Positions 1-7,418 of a stretch of 13,358 nt of DNA are shown one piece after another (within the stretch, counting starts at the first letter, position 1; each line of letters begins with the position of its first letter). The stretch lies in contig JANBTH010000637.1 of the NCBI GenBank assembly GCA_027578815.1, positions 1 through 13,358 of the forward strand. Direction: 5' to 3'. The notes beneath the pieces were generated by a model. That model did not search any database, was not told the DNA's origin, and was given only the letters and a program-made list of their open reading frames with translations. This stretch comes from Coemansia sp. RSA 1804 (Eukaryota > Kickxellomycota > Kickxellomycetes > Kickxellales > Kickxellaceae). The position numbers and the translations under genes were made by a program.

Positions 1-58
1 CGGCGAGCTTCGGGCATACGTCGACGAGCTTGTTGTTGAAGACGACCAGCAGCAGTAG
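1..58 (+). CDS. 3' end of an unidentified gene (partial)
   Basis: Reading from base 2, an open frame gives GELRAYVDELVVEDDQQQ and stops at TAG 56-58. Composition changes sharply at that stop: GC-rich, codon-like sequence before it and T-rich sequence after it, as expected at the end of a coding region in this genome. Eighteen residues, mostly charged and ending in three glutamines, are too few to name a family. The frame enters from the left edge, so the start and most of the protein lie outside the window. It could instead be a chance open stretch. Confidence 0.4.
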   Translation, partial: GELRAYVDELVVEDDQQQ

Positions 59-952
59 TACACGTATCTAGTAGATGGTGGTTCTCTTTTTATTCTGACA
101 ATTCGTTTCTCTTCATTTTTCTTTTTCATTTTTTTCTTTTATTGTTTTCAAAGTGCCATTAAGATTTCTTTCATTCTCTTCCGCTTCTCATTATTGTTTT
201 TCATTTCTGTGGATTCTAATATAGTTAGCTTGATTGCCACTATAGAACAACTCCTTGGCTGGCGATGGGCATATGTTTCTGATACAAATTCCTCAAAAGT
301 AGGCTAATGCCAAAACCTCCTTGATGTATGCTAGTGGATATGGATATAAAAGTTGGACTGGGGCCGTGCACTCAACACTAAGAGTTTAAACTCAGAAATC
401 CACAAAATAAAATTCTTTTGGGGAAAGATTTGGTGTCGCTTTTTTCATATGGATATACTGTGGCATTTCTACATTCTGCTAGTGTGACCAGTAGAAACGT
501 ATATGGGTTTTATATACAGGTGGTAGTTTTTTTTCTTTTGTGCTTCTTGTTCATTGAAATTCAGAATCTCTTTTTGGGGGTGAATTCTAGATATGCAGAC
601 ATATCAAAATACTATAGTGAGGGTTAGGACAAAAAGAAAGAAAAACAAAATTTGTTAATCTAGAAAGCGTTGGGTACTTCCATATATTTATATCTTCTTT
701 TTTTACAAAAAAAACTAAACACATTGTCAATGTAGCTCGGGGAAACTGGTGTGTGCTGCTGTACATTATAGTTGCAAATTGTAGTTGGAGTAAAGTAAAT
801 TTTCAATATAAAAACTTCACTATATATCAAAATTTTCAGGTATTCGCAATTCCACCACAAAACACTCATTTGCAATCTTCATCTTCTTCCCATTTCAACC
901 AGCCACTTGTCTAATTACTTCCACTTAGCGTTCATACTTTCTTTTTCAAACA
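59..952. other. AT-rich intergenic region upstream of the ABC transporter
   Basis: About 890 bases without a credible gene. The first part (about 100-220) is strongly T-rich with runs of TTCATTTTT-like sequence, fitting the 3' flank of the gene ending at 58. A TATAAAAG box lies at 345-352 and an AATAAA at 406-411. The last 100 bases before the ATG are rich in C, T and A, typical of a fungal 5' leader. Small frames here (for example 418-627, which begins with TTG, and 660-875 on the minus strand) have AT-driven composition and no recognisable motif. I saw no tRNA, no repeat array and no clear 5'-leader intron, although TTTTCAG just before 840 could serve as a splice acceptor. Confidence 0.6.
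345..352 (+). promoter_or_regulatory. Candidate TATA box (TATAAAAG)
   Basis: TATAAAAG matches the eukaryotic TATA consensus and is the best match in the spacer. It lies about 600 bases before the ABC transporter ATG. If used, it implies a leader of roughly 570 bases, or a spliced leader. In such AT-rich sequence a chance match is quite possible. Confidence 0.25.
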
Positions 953-2980
953 ATGGAAGCATCGATATCTGAATCATTGCCAACCACAAGCAATAATAAA
1001 GAAACAATGTCTTCTACTAACCCAATCCTTAGCTGGAACGACATAAGCTACGATGTCCTAGTCAAGGATGGTGTCCGTCGTCTTTTGCACAATGTCTCTG
1101 GCAGCATCTATCCCGGAGAGGTTGTTGCTATCATGGGTGCATCGGGTGCTGGTAAGACCACTCTTCTCAACGTCCTCTCAGGACGTGTTCAAGGCGGAAA
1201 GCTGTTTGGTGACATCAAGTTCAACGGCGCCAAGCGTAACCCACACACATTTAAGCGAATGCTTGCATATGTCGAACAAGACGACTTGATGCATTCAACA
1301 CTAACTGTTGAAGAAACCCTGTCTATATCTGCAAAGCTCCGTTTATCCAACTCAAAATACACCGACCAGGACAAGAAGCTGCGTGTAGAAGAAGTTATGC
1401 GCCAGCTCCGCCTTTCCCACATTGCAAACTCAAGGATTGGTGGAGGAGGCAAGCGTGGTATATCTGGCGGTGAGCGCAAGCGTGTAAGCATTGGTATTGA
1501 GCTTGTGACTGAGCCTTCTCTTCTGGTCCTTGATGAACCATCGTCTGGACTGGATTCTTCATCTGCTGAAATGGTTGTTCAGCTTACGAAAGACATGGCA
1601 CATGAGCGCAACCTCTGCACCTTGATGACCATCCACCAGCCCAGCGCAGAGATGGTTGCCCAGTTTGACAAGCTCATTCTCCTTTCCCAGGGAAAGCTTG
1701 TGTACATGGGCCCAGCGGACCAGGCGCTGCAATACTTTGAGAAGCTCGGCTATCCGTCAACCAACCCAAATCCTGCCAACTTCTACATCGACTTGATGAC
1801 CATTGACTTTGCATCGTCTGCTGCTACGAAGGAGAGCGAGACTCGTGTGCAGAGTCTTGTTGACTGCTATGCCGAGTTCAACCGCAACGGCTCCAAGCTC
1901 CCTGTAAACAAGTCCTCATCCCCTGGATCTGAAACTGCTGAGAATGCCAATAATAACAGCAGTGGGATTAACATACACAACTCGAAGGAAGCAGAAACCC
2001 CAAGCAATACCAATCTGGCGCCTTCTTCTTCTTCTTCCCGTAGAGGCAGTGTCTACTATGAATCGTACACAAGCCCAGACAAGGACATTACAAATGAAAC
2101 GGCCAATATTGTACTACACGAAGCAACACTAAGAAATAGCTGGATAAGTGAGACACGTGTACTGCTTAAGCGCAATTTACTTTTAAATCAACGGAACAGG
2201 TCATTGATATACGCTGCTCTTTTCCAGAGCATAATGATGACTATCTTCACTGGATTTGTGTTCTTCCAGATGAAGACTGACCAGTCGTCGGTCCAGAACC
2301 GTGTTGGTATAATGCTTGTGATTCTAATACAGATAACCTTTCCAGTGACCTTTCCCGTCATGACAACTATTATGCTTAACCGCAGCATTCTGATGCGCGA
2401 AAGATCATCTAGCAGCTACCGCATGTCCAGCTACTTTGTAGCTCATGCATTGAGCTTTGTTCCGCTGACGGTTATTCCTCTGAGCGTCATGTTCACCGGC
2501 GTGTACTTTATTGCGCACTTCCAGTACAGCGCAGCAAAGTACTTTATTGCACTGTCGTTTCTCTTATGTATGGTCTACTCTTCTATCGGTATATCATTTA
2601 CCCTTGCAATGCTTACAGACAGTCTGGATACGGCATACATACTCACTCCTACTATCATGTCTATTTTATATCTCTTTGCAGGCAACTTTTCCAACGCAAG
2701 TGCCGTCACTCCTGTGCTGCGGTGGATAAAGTACATCTGCATCTACTACTATACATACTCTGGTTTCATGCAGAACGAGTTCAGAGGGCTGGAGTTTGAG
2801 TGCGACAACAGCACCTCCAACTGTTACAAGACCGGCGAGGACGTCCTGTCCGCTTATGGCCTGGACGAGTTTCCCATCTGGCTCAACATTATCATTGAGC
2901 TTGCACTTGGTACTGGACTATTTGTCATTGGATACATTGCTTTGCGCTGGGTGGCCAAGCCCCGCTATCTCTGGCTCTAA
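953..2980 (+). CDS. ABCG (White-type) half-size ABC transporter
   Basis: A 675-residue membrane transporter that would use ATP to export a hydrophobic substrate; ABCG half-transporters work as dimers. The order is nucleotide-binding domain then membrane domain, the reverse arrangement typical of ABCG. Visible motifs: Walker A GASGAGKT at residues 62-69, Q-loop Gln109, signature ISGGE 170-174, Walker B LLVLDEP 190-196 and H-loop His228 in TIHQP. A Ser/Asn-rich linker (about 315-385) leads to roughly six membrane segments (about 417-439, 451-474, 494-520, 528-555, 560-585 and 645-664). The external loop before the last segment has Cys617 and Cys624 around an NST glycosylation sequon, as in ABCG2-like proteins. 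Length is normal for a half-transporter. The ATG has A at -3 and G at +4; Met19 is an alternative start. Codons are less GC-rich than in the neighbours. The substrate cannot be told from sequence. Confidence 0.96.
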   Translation: MEASISESLPTTSNNKETMSSTNPILSWNDISYDVLVKDGVRRLLHNVSGSIYPGEVVAIMGASGAGKTTLLNVLSGRVQGGKLFGDIKFNGAKRNPHTFKRMLAYVEQDDLMHSTLTVEETLSISAKLRLSNSKYTDQDKKLRVEEVMRQLRLSHIANSRIGGGGKRGISGGERKRVSIGIELVTEPSLLVLDEPSSGLDSSSAEMVVQLTKDMAHERNLCTLMTIHQPSAEMVAQFDKLILLSQGKLVYMGPADQALQYFEKLGYPSTNPNPANFYIDLMTIDFASSAATKESETRVQSLVDCYAEFNRNGSKLPVNKSSSPGSETAENANNNSSGINIHNSKEAETPSNTNLAPSSSSSRRGSVYYESYTSPDKDITNETANIVLHEATLRNSWISETRVLLKRNLLLNQRNRSLIYAALFQSIMMTIFTGFVFFQMKTDQSSVQNRVGIMLVILIQITFPVTFPVMTTIMLNRSILMRERSSSSYRMSSYFVAHALSFVPLTVIPLSVMFTGVYFIAHFQYSAAKYFIALSFLLCMVYSSIGISFTLAMLTDSLDTAYILTPTIMSILYLFAGNFSNASAVTPVLRWIKYICIYYYTYSGFMQNEFRGLEFECDNSTSNCYKTGEDVLSAYGLDEFPIWLNIIIELALGTGLFVIGYIALRWVAKPRYLWL

Positions 2981-3168
2981 AGACTAACATCTATTAAAGA
3001 ATTCCTTTAGGTTCGACACATGTCAAAAAAACACTATTTCTACATGAAATTCCAATAAACAAGTTATATGCTCTCTCACAGAAAAGAAAAAAAAAGTCAT
3101 ATCGACAGCCGTGCAATAGACCAAATAGAAAAACAAACAAAGCCGTCCTGAGCCCAAGACTAAAATGA
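2981..3168. terminator. Shared 3' flank of the ABC transporter and REI1, with poly(A) signals
   Basis: The two genes converge on this 188-base AT-rich spacer. On the plus strand ATTAAA (2993-2998) and AATAAA (3054-3059) could direct polyadenylation of the ABC transporter transcript, 13 and 74 bases after its stop. I see no AATAAA on the minus strand for REI1, so its 3' end probably uses a weaker A-rich signal. The spacer is short enough that the two 3' untranslated regions may overlap. Confidence 0.5.
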
Positions 3169-4758
3169 CTAGAGTGGGTTCTGTTCTCTGTAATGTTTCT
3201 GCAGACGGTTGTTGCGGATCCCCACTTTAGTCCTAAAGTCCTCGTGTTTGCGGAACTCCTTGAACTGAGCAATGTCCTTCCACAGCTGGCGGCCACCGGG
3301 CTGAGCAAGAATCATTTCGCGGTTGCGACTGGTAGTGGAGACCTGGGTGCTGTACTCTGGGTCCTCGTTGTAGTTGGTCAGCATCTTGTGGATGACAACG
3401 CTCTCCTTCTCCTGGCGCTCAGGAAGGATCGTCTGCTTGTAGTAGCGCTGGAGCAGCCTGTGGCCAATACGGGTGCCGTTGGGGAGGACGAGCTCGCCGT
3501 CCTCCTCTTCAAGCCCGTTCGCACCGCCGAGGTTGCCACGGCCGCCCAGACGAGCCAGCGAGTCGGGGTCGAGCTCCTCGTCCGCATCGTGCTCATGGGC
3601 GTCCGGATACGTTGACGAAAAGTCGTAAAAGTCAGAAATCTCCAGAATGTCAATCTCCGTCTCGTACGCAATCTTCGTGTGGCCCTTGTCAAGCATATGT
3701 CTGCGGACAGCCTCGAGGCTCTGCAGCATCCGACCACGGCCATTGCAGTAGAGACACACGTTTGCAACAGACAGCTTGTCGGCCAGGTACTTTATCAGCC
3801 CACGCAGGTTGGCGAGGTACTCGAGATCGGGGATGAAGAACGAGTGCGCCAGCGTCATGTGGTCGATGTTGTGTTCGAGCGAATCGGACTTGTGCGTGCA
3901 GAATAGGCAGTCCGATTCGGGATCCAGACGCGGTGCAGCGGCCTTCTTCTTCTCCAGCAGCTTCTCGACCTCCTCCTCGGTCGTCGCCTGGTTGAGCTGT
4001 CTCTTGATATCCTTTTCCTGTTTCCGACGTTCGCGCTCCTTCTCTTCCTCTGTGTCCTTGGGCTGGTCAACATCCATTGGCGCAGAAGGAGAAGCAGACT
4101 TCTCCTGGTCCTCGCTGTCGTCAGCACTATCCTCCTCCTCTTCTTCGTCGTCATCTTCGTCGTCGTCGCTGATGTGGAATTCGCTGACTTTGAGTCCCCT
4201 CTGGTCGGTCACCATGCCCCCAGCCGAGGCTGCGGATGCCACTCCGGGTGCGCTGGCGCCAATTCCAGCCGCAGCAACAGCAGCAGCAGCAGGAGAACCG
4301 GGGACACCGCCCGCAGCGGCATCCGCAGCATTCCTAGTAGCCACGGCGGCGATCGACTCGGCAATAGCCAGCTGCTCCGCCCTGGTATCCTCCTCCAGCT
4401 GCAGCTTGCGCAGAAGCCTCGCCTCGGCCTCCTTGTGCTTTCTGCTGTTCATATGGTTAGTGAACGCGTTCTCCGACCCATACGTCTTCTTGCACGTCTT
4501 GCAGTCCGCCGAAAACGCAGCCCGCTTCGATGCCTCCGCCTCCTTCGCCTGCTGCGCTAGCACCCGTTGCGCGAAACTCTCGGCCGTCACCGGCGGCAGA
4601 CTGACCACCTTGCGCTTCAGGTTGTACTTGTGCCAGTTGCTTCTGTAGTGCGTGCGCTGCTGGTCTGCCGAATAGAAGGCGACCTGGCAGGCCAGGCAGG
4701 TGAAGATTGGTATATTGTTTGCGTTGGTTGGCACCGCGTTGTTGCTGCTAGCCTCCAT
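3169..4758 (-). CDS. REI1: REI1/ZNF622-type cytoplasmic 60S ribosome maturation factor
   Basis: A 529-residue zinc-finger protein. In yeast, Rei1 acts in the cytoplasm on late pre-60S subunits, helps release Arx1-Alb1, and inserts its C terminus into the peptide exit tunnel. Four C2H2-type fingers are visible: Cys21/Cys24/His37/His43; Cys86/Cys89/His102/His108; Cys284/Cys287 with His296, His300 or His305; and Cys335/Cys338/His354/His360. Family landmarks follow: SDFYDFSSTYPD at 375-386, LVLPNGTRIGHR near 423-434, and a basic C terminus with NNRLQKHYREQ at 516-526. Between fingers 2 and 3 lies an unusually long linker with Ala-rich (133-185) and acidic (198-210) tracts, making the protein longer than yeast Rei1 (about 390 residues) or human ZNF622 (about 480). 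I chose the Met at 4758; the frame stays open to another ATG at 4824, but that lies upstream of a likely TATA element. REH1 is the alternative paralogue name. Confidence 0.96.
   Translation of the reverse strand: MEASSNNAVPTNANNIPIFTCLACQVAFYSADQQRTHYRSNWHKYNLKRKVVSLPPVTAESFAQRVLAQQAKEAEASKRAAFSADCKTCKKTYGSENAFTNHMNSRKHKEAEARLLRKLQLEEDTRAEQLAIAESIAAVATRNAADAAAGGVPGSPAAAAVAAAGIGASAPGVASAASAGGMVTDQRGLKVSEFHISDDDEDDDEEEEEDSADDSEDQEKSASPSAPMDVDQPKDTEEEKERERRKQEKDIKRQLNQATTEEEVEKLLEKKKAAAPRLDPESDCLFCTHKSDSLEHNIDHMTLAHSFFIPDLEYLANLRGLIKYLADKLSVANVCLYCNGRGRMLQSLEAVRRHMLDKGHTKIAYETEIDILEISDFYDFSSTYPDAHEHDADEELDPDSLARLGGRGNLGGANGLEEEDGELVLPNGTRIGHRLLQRYYKQTILPERQEKESVVIHKMLTNYNEDPEYSTQVSTTSRNREMILAQPGGRQLWKDIAQFKEFRKHEDFRTKVGIRNNRLQKHYREQNPL
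4129..4167 (-). repeat. Acidic Asp/Glu codon run in REI1
   Basis: Thirteen consecutive acidic codons (residues 198-210), visible on the plus strand as a run of CTC/TTC/GTC/ATC triplets. More acidic and Ser residues follow. It sits in the linker between zinc fingers 2 and 3. Mixed GAA/GAG/GAC/GAT use means it is not a pure microsatellite. Confidence 0.85.
4204..4362 (-). repeat. Ala/Gly-rich low-complexity stretch in REI1
   Basis: Residues 133-185 are mostly Ala with Gly, Ser, Pro and Val, encoded partly by imperfect GCA/GCT/GCC repeats (for example the GCAGCA run near 4268-4292). It is a probable disordered spacer between the second zinc finger and the acidic tract. No domain is recognisable in it. 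Confidence 0.75.
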
Positions 4759-4799
4759 AGTTGAAGAAAGAACAAGGAAGAGGCGGTGGTGTAGAAGAA

Positions 4800-4807
4800 A
4801 ATATATA
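4800..4807 (-). promoter_or_regulatory. Candidate TATA element for REI1
   Basis: On the minus strand this reads TATATATT, some 43-50 bases upstream of the chosen REI1 ATG (4758). Initiation a few tens of bases downstream would give a very short leader and would exclude the upstream in-frame ATG at 4824. This supports the 529-residue start. Confidence 0.4.
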
Positions 4808-5226
4808 GACAAGTGTAGAATCAAAGAAGAAAAGCAAAGATTTCAAAAGCTGCGCCTCTTACTCCTCTCCAACAAAAGATACAAAAAGAAATAGTGCTAT
4901 TTTATAGTCTAGTGTTTGGAGAAATTACGAAGAAAGGAAGAGAGACAAGTAAAAAAAGTTCAGGTTTCAATGCCGCAGCTGCTTTCTTCTCTTTCTACAA
5001 AAAAAGAAGAAAAAAACCCGGTGATCAGAAAATTCAGTGTGAATTTGTAATTCGGATATGCCGATTAAATTGGCACAGATGAATCAACGCCGAGTGAGAG
5101 AAAAAAGCCACCAAGAAATTGCGACAGCAGCATACACCGGCATCCATGTTTACTTTTTCCATAGCAGCAGCGGGTTTGGAATGTTGTTTTTCTCCCAAAA
5201 GAAAGATTGCAAACACCAATTTCAAC

Positions 5227-5280
5227 AATCTTTCTCCATCCTTCCTTTTTCTACTCTGTTTCCGCCTCTTCTCTTTTCTT
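5227..5280 (+). promoter_or_regulatory. Pyrimidine-rich tract upstream of CCT3
   Basis: About 54 bases made almost wholly of C and T on the plus strand, ending about 115 bases before the CCT3 ATG. CT-rich blocks just upstream of the transcription start are common in well-expressed fungal housekeeping genes, so this probably marks the core promoter. No specific factor site is claimed. Confidence 0.4.
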
Positions 5281-5395
5281 AATAGCAAGCACGGCGGGTA
5301 TAACGTAATTTAGAACATCTTAATCCCAGGGGTTTCACTTTTTCATTCATTTTTCAGTTGGGGGAGCAGATAAAAAATAACCAAAATACTAAATC

Positions 5396-7315
5396 ATGCA
5401 ATCGCCAGTAGTTGTTCTCAACACCAGCAAACAGCGCGAGAGCGGGCACAAGGCGCAAATGTCGAACATTGCAGCGGGTAAGACGGTGGCCGACGTGGTG
5501 CGGACGTGCCTTGGCCCACGCGCAATGCTGAAGATGCTTCTGGATCCAATGGGCGGCATAACGCTGACGAACGATGGGTTTGCCATTCTCCGCGAGTGCG
5601 AGGTAGCGCATCCGGCGGCCAAGTCGATGATCGAGCTGAGCCGCACGCAGGACGACGAGGTGGGCGACGGCACCACCAGCGTGATCATCCTGGCCGGCGA
5701 AATGCTGGCGATCAGCGCGCCGTTCCTGGAACGCAAGATCCACCCGGTGGTGATCCTGCGCGGGTTCCAAAAGGCTCTCGACGATGCGCAGACCATTCTT
5801 CGCTCGATCGCGGTCCCCGTCGACACCAATGACCGTGACCAGATGCTGGGCCTGATCAAGTCGGCCATTGGCACCAAGTTCGTCAGTCGATGGAACGACC
5901 TCATGTGCAACCTGGCGCTCAGCGCTGTCCAGACCGTTGCGTTCCGCACTGCCGACGTCGAGCCGGCCAAGGTGGACGACGACTCCAAGATGGACGTTGA
6001 CACCGTCGCTCCTGCCGCCAGTGCGCCAGGAACCGGTGCATCAGCAGTTGGTGCCTTGCCGTCTGCGCCAGCAGCAGCCGCTCCAGGCGGTGCCGATAAG
6101 CAGGGTGCGGCCAAGAGCGGCTCGGGTGCTGGCAGCGCTACCACTACCACTACTACTATCACTGGAGCAGCAGCAGCAGCATCTGGCGCCGCCACTGTCT
6201 CTGCATCTGCTTCGGGCGCCGGCAGCAACGCTGTTTCTTCGGCCGCTGCTGCGGATAACGACGGCAAGAAGACCCTCGAGACGGATGTGCGCGAGGTGGA
6301 CATCAAGCGGTTTGTGCGCGTGGAGAAGGTGCCCGGCGGAGAGATCGAGGAGAGTCGCGTGCTTGACGGCGTGATGGTCAACAAGGACGTGGTGCATCCA
6401 AAGATGCGGCGGCTGATCGAGAACCCGCGCATCGTGCTGCTCGACTGTCCGCTGGAGTACAAGAAGGGCGAGTCGCAGACGAACATCGAGGTGACGCGCG
6501 AGAGCGACTGGGCACGCATCCTGGAGATCGAGGAGGAGCAGATCAAGCAGATGTGCGAGAAGATCGCGGCTGCCAAACCGGACATCGTGATCACCGAAAA
6601 GGGAGTGTCGGATCTGGCGCAGCACTTTTTGGTCAAGAACAACATCACAGCGCTCCGCCGCATGCGCAAGACCGACAATAACAGGATTGCGCGTGCAACG
6701 GGGGCCAGAATCGTCAGCTCTCCCGACGAGCTCAAGGAAAGAGACGTGGGAACTGGGTGCGGGTTGTTTTCGGTGGACAAGATCGGCGACGAGTACTTTT
6801 CGTTCTTCACCAAGTGCGCCAACCCAAAGGCCTGCACCATTCTGCTGCGCGGACCAGGGAAGGACACGCTCAACGAGATTGACCGCAATCTGCAGGACGC
6901 CATGTGCGTTGCGCGCAATGTGCTCTTCAGCCCGTATCTGTGTCCCGGAGGCGGAGCCACCGAGATGGCGCTCTCGGTGCAGCTCGCGCAGCGTGCCAAG
7001 TCCGACGTCTCGGGCGTCGAGCAGTGGCCGTACGCTGGCGTTGCCGAGGCAATGGAGGTCATTCCGCGCACTCTCATCCAGAACGGCGGCGGAAACGCCA
7101 TTCGTGTGCTGACGGAGCTGCGCGCCAAGCATGCTGCCGGCCAGTCGACGTGGGGCGTCGATGGCGAGAAGGGCGTTGCCGCCGATATGACGCAGTACGG
7201 CGTCTGGGAGCCGCTTGCTGTCAAGCTCCAGACCATCAAGACCGCCATCGACTCGGCGTCGCTGCTGCTGCGTGTCGACGACATTGTCTCGGGCACCGCA
7301 AAAAAATCCGAGTGA
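5396..7315 (+). CDS. CCT3: T-complex protein 1 subunit gamma (TRiC/CCT chaperonin)
   Basis: A 639-residue subunit of the cytosolic group II chaperonin, which folds actin, tubulin and many WD40 proteins by ATP-driven closure. Subunit type is clear from gamma-specific stretches such as KQRESGHKAQ near the N terminus, TCLGPRAMLKMLLDPMGG (37-54), and VEQWPYAGVAEAMEVIPRTL near 541-560. ATP-site motifs are GDGTTS at 91-96 and PGGGATEMA around 517-525; VITEKGVSDLAQH (398-410) belongs to the apical domain, and WEPLAVKLQ (604-612) to the C-terminal equatorial half. Yeast and human CCT3 have about 535-545 residues. The excess here is a single insertion at residues 184-300, at the equatorial/intermediate boundary, described separately. 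The C-terminal tail after VDDIVSG is short. The ATG at 5396 gives the expected N terminus. Its divergent partner is REI1. Confidence 0.98.
   Translation: MQSPVVVLNTSKQRESGHKAQMSNIAAGKTVADVVRTCLGPRAMLKMLLDPMGGITLTNDGFAILRECEVAHPAAKSMIELSRTQDDEVGDGTTSVIILAGEMLAISAPFLERKIHPVVILRGFQKALDDAQTILRSIAVPVDTNDRDQMLGLIKSAIGTKFVSRWNDLMCNLALSAVQTVAFRTADVEPAKVDDDSKMDVDTVAPAASAPGTGASAVGALPSAPAAAAPGGADKQGAAKSGSGAGSATTTTTTITGAAAAASGAATVSASASGAGSNAVSSAAAADNDGKKTLETDVREVDIKRFVRVEKVPGGEIEESRVLDGVMVNKDVVHPKMRRLIENPRIVLLDCPLEYKKGESQTNIEVTRESDWARILEIEEEQIKQMCEKIAAAKPDIVITEKGVSDLAQHFLVKNNITALRRMRKTDNNRIARATGARIVSSPDELKERDVGTGCGLFSVDKIGDEYFSFFTKCANPKACTILLRGPGKDTLNEIDRNLQDAMCVARNVLFSPYLCPGGGATEMALSVQLAQRAKSDVSGVEQWPYAGVAEAMEVIPRTLIQNGGGNAIRVLTELRAKHAAGQSTWGVDGEKGVAADMTQYGVWEPLAVKLQTIKTAIDSASLLLRVDDIVSGTAKKSE
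5945..6295 (+). other. Low-complexity insertion within CCT3
   Basis: These bases encode residues 184-300, replacing a loop of about seven residues that joins the N-terminal equatorial part to the start of the intermediate domain (the strand leading into VDIKRFVRVEK). The insertion is rich in Ala, Ser, Thr and Gly, includes six consecutive Thr codons with an Ile after them, and has short acidic and Lys-bearing patches at each end (KVDDDSKMDVD; DNDGKKTLETD). The frame stays open and codons stay GC-rich, so it looks translated. I see no fungal-type GTAAGT/GTATGT donor at its left side, which argues against a retained intron. It is probably a disordered, solvent-exposed loop. Confidence 0.8.
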
Positions 7316-7418
7316 AGGAGTAAAAAAAATAAAGCGAGTAGCCTTTTCTATTAATTTCTTTCTGTTGTTGTTTTGACTTTCAAGCAGTAAAACAAGCACC
7401 GTCTCTCTTTGTTCGGCT
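7316..7418. terminator. Shared 3' flank of CCT3 and the WD40 gene, with AATAAA
   Basis: A 103-base AT-rich spacer between two convergent stops. AATAAA at 7328-7333, 13 bases after the CCT3 stop, followed by a T-rich stretch, fits a CCT3 polyadenylation site. No AATAAA is seen on the minus strand for the WD40 gene. The 3' untranslated regions may overlap. Confidence 0.5.

Larger units (their letters stand above)
4759..5395. promoter_or_regulatory. Divergent promoter region between REI1 and CCT3
   Basis: REI1 (leftward) and CCT3 (rightward) start at the two ends of this 637-base AT-rich spacer. It should hold both promoters. Near REI1 there is a TATATAT element on the minus strand (4801-4807). 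Near CCT3 there is a long pyrimidine tract (about 5227-5280) and an A/T run at 5371-5380. A GAAnnTTC pair, the minimal unit of a heat-shock element, lies at 5028-5035, with another GAA five bases further on. I did not find exact PAC or RRPE ribosome-biogenesis motifs. Small frames in both directions look non-coding. Confidence 0.6.

Noticed and set aside
382..393. Perfect 12-base palindrome GAGTTTAAACTC
   Set aside because: A palindrome of this length is expected a few times by chance in a window of this size, and nothing around it suggests a binding site or a mobile-element end.
418..627. 69-residue frame in the left spacer
   Set aside because: It starts at TTG, not ATG, and its composition is that of AT-rich spacer. 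No homology or motif is apparent.
3007..3018. GGTTCGACAC resembling a tRNA B box
   Set aside because: There is no matching A box at the right distance, the sequence upstream is the end of the ABC transporter gene, and no cloverleaf can be formed.
3776..4648. 290-residue plus-strand frame opposite REI1
   Set aside because: Its long Ser runs are the antisense of the REI1 acidic tract and its Ala run mirrors the Ala-rich linker; nothing else supports it.
5030..5395. Small frames on both strands in the REI1/CCT3 spacer
   Set aside because: They are 60-85 residues, Lys/Phe/Ser-rich from AT-rich DNA, overlap one another and show no motif. The region is better explained as promoter.
5389..7296. 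635-residue open frame on the minus strand covering all of CCT3
   Set aside because: It is a shadow of CCT3. GC-rich, codon-biased genes often leave an antisense frame open. The translation is Ser/Arg/Ala-rich with no recognisable domain, while the plus strand is an unmistakable chaperonin.
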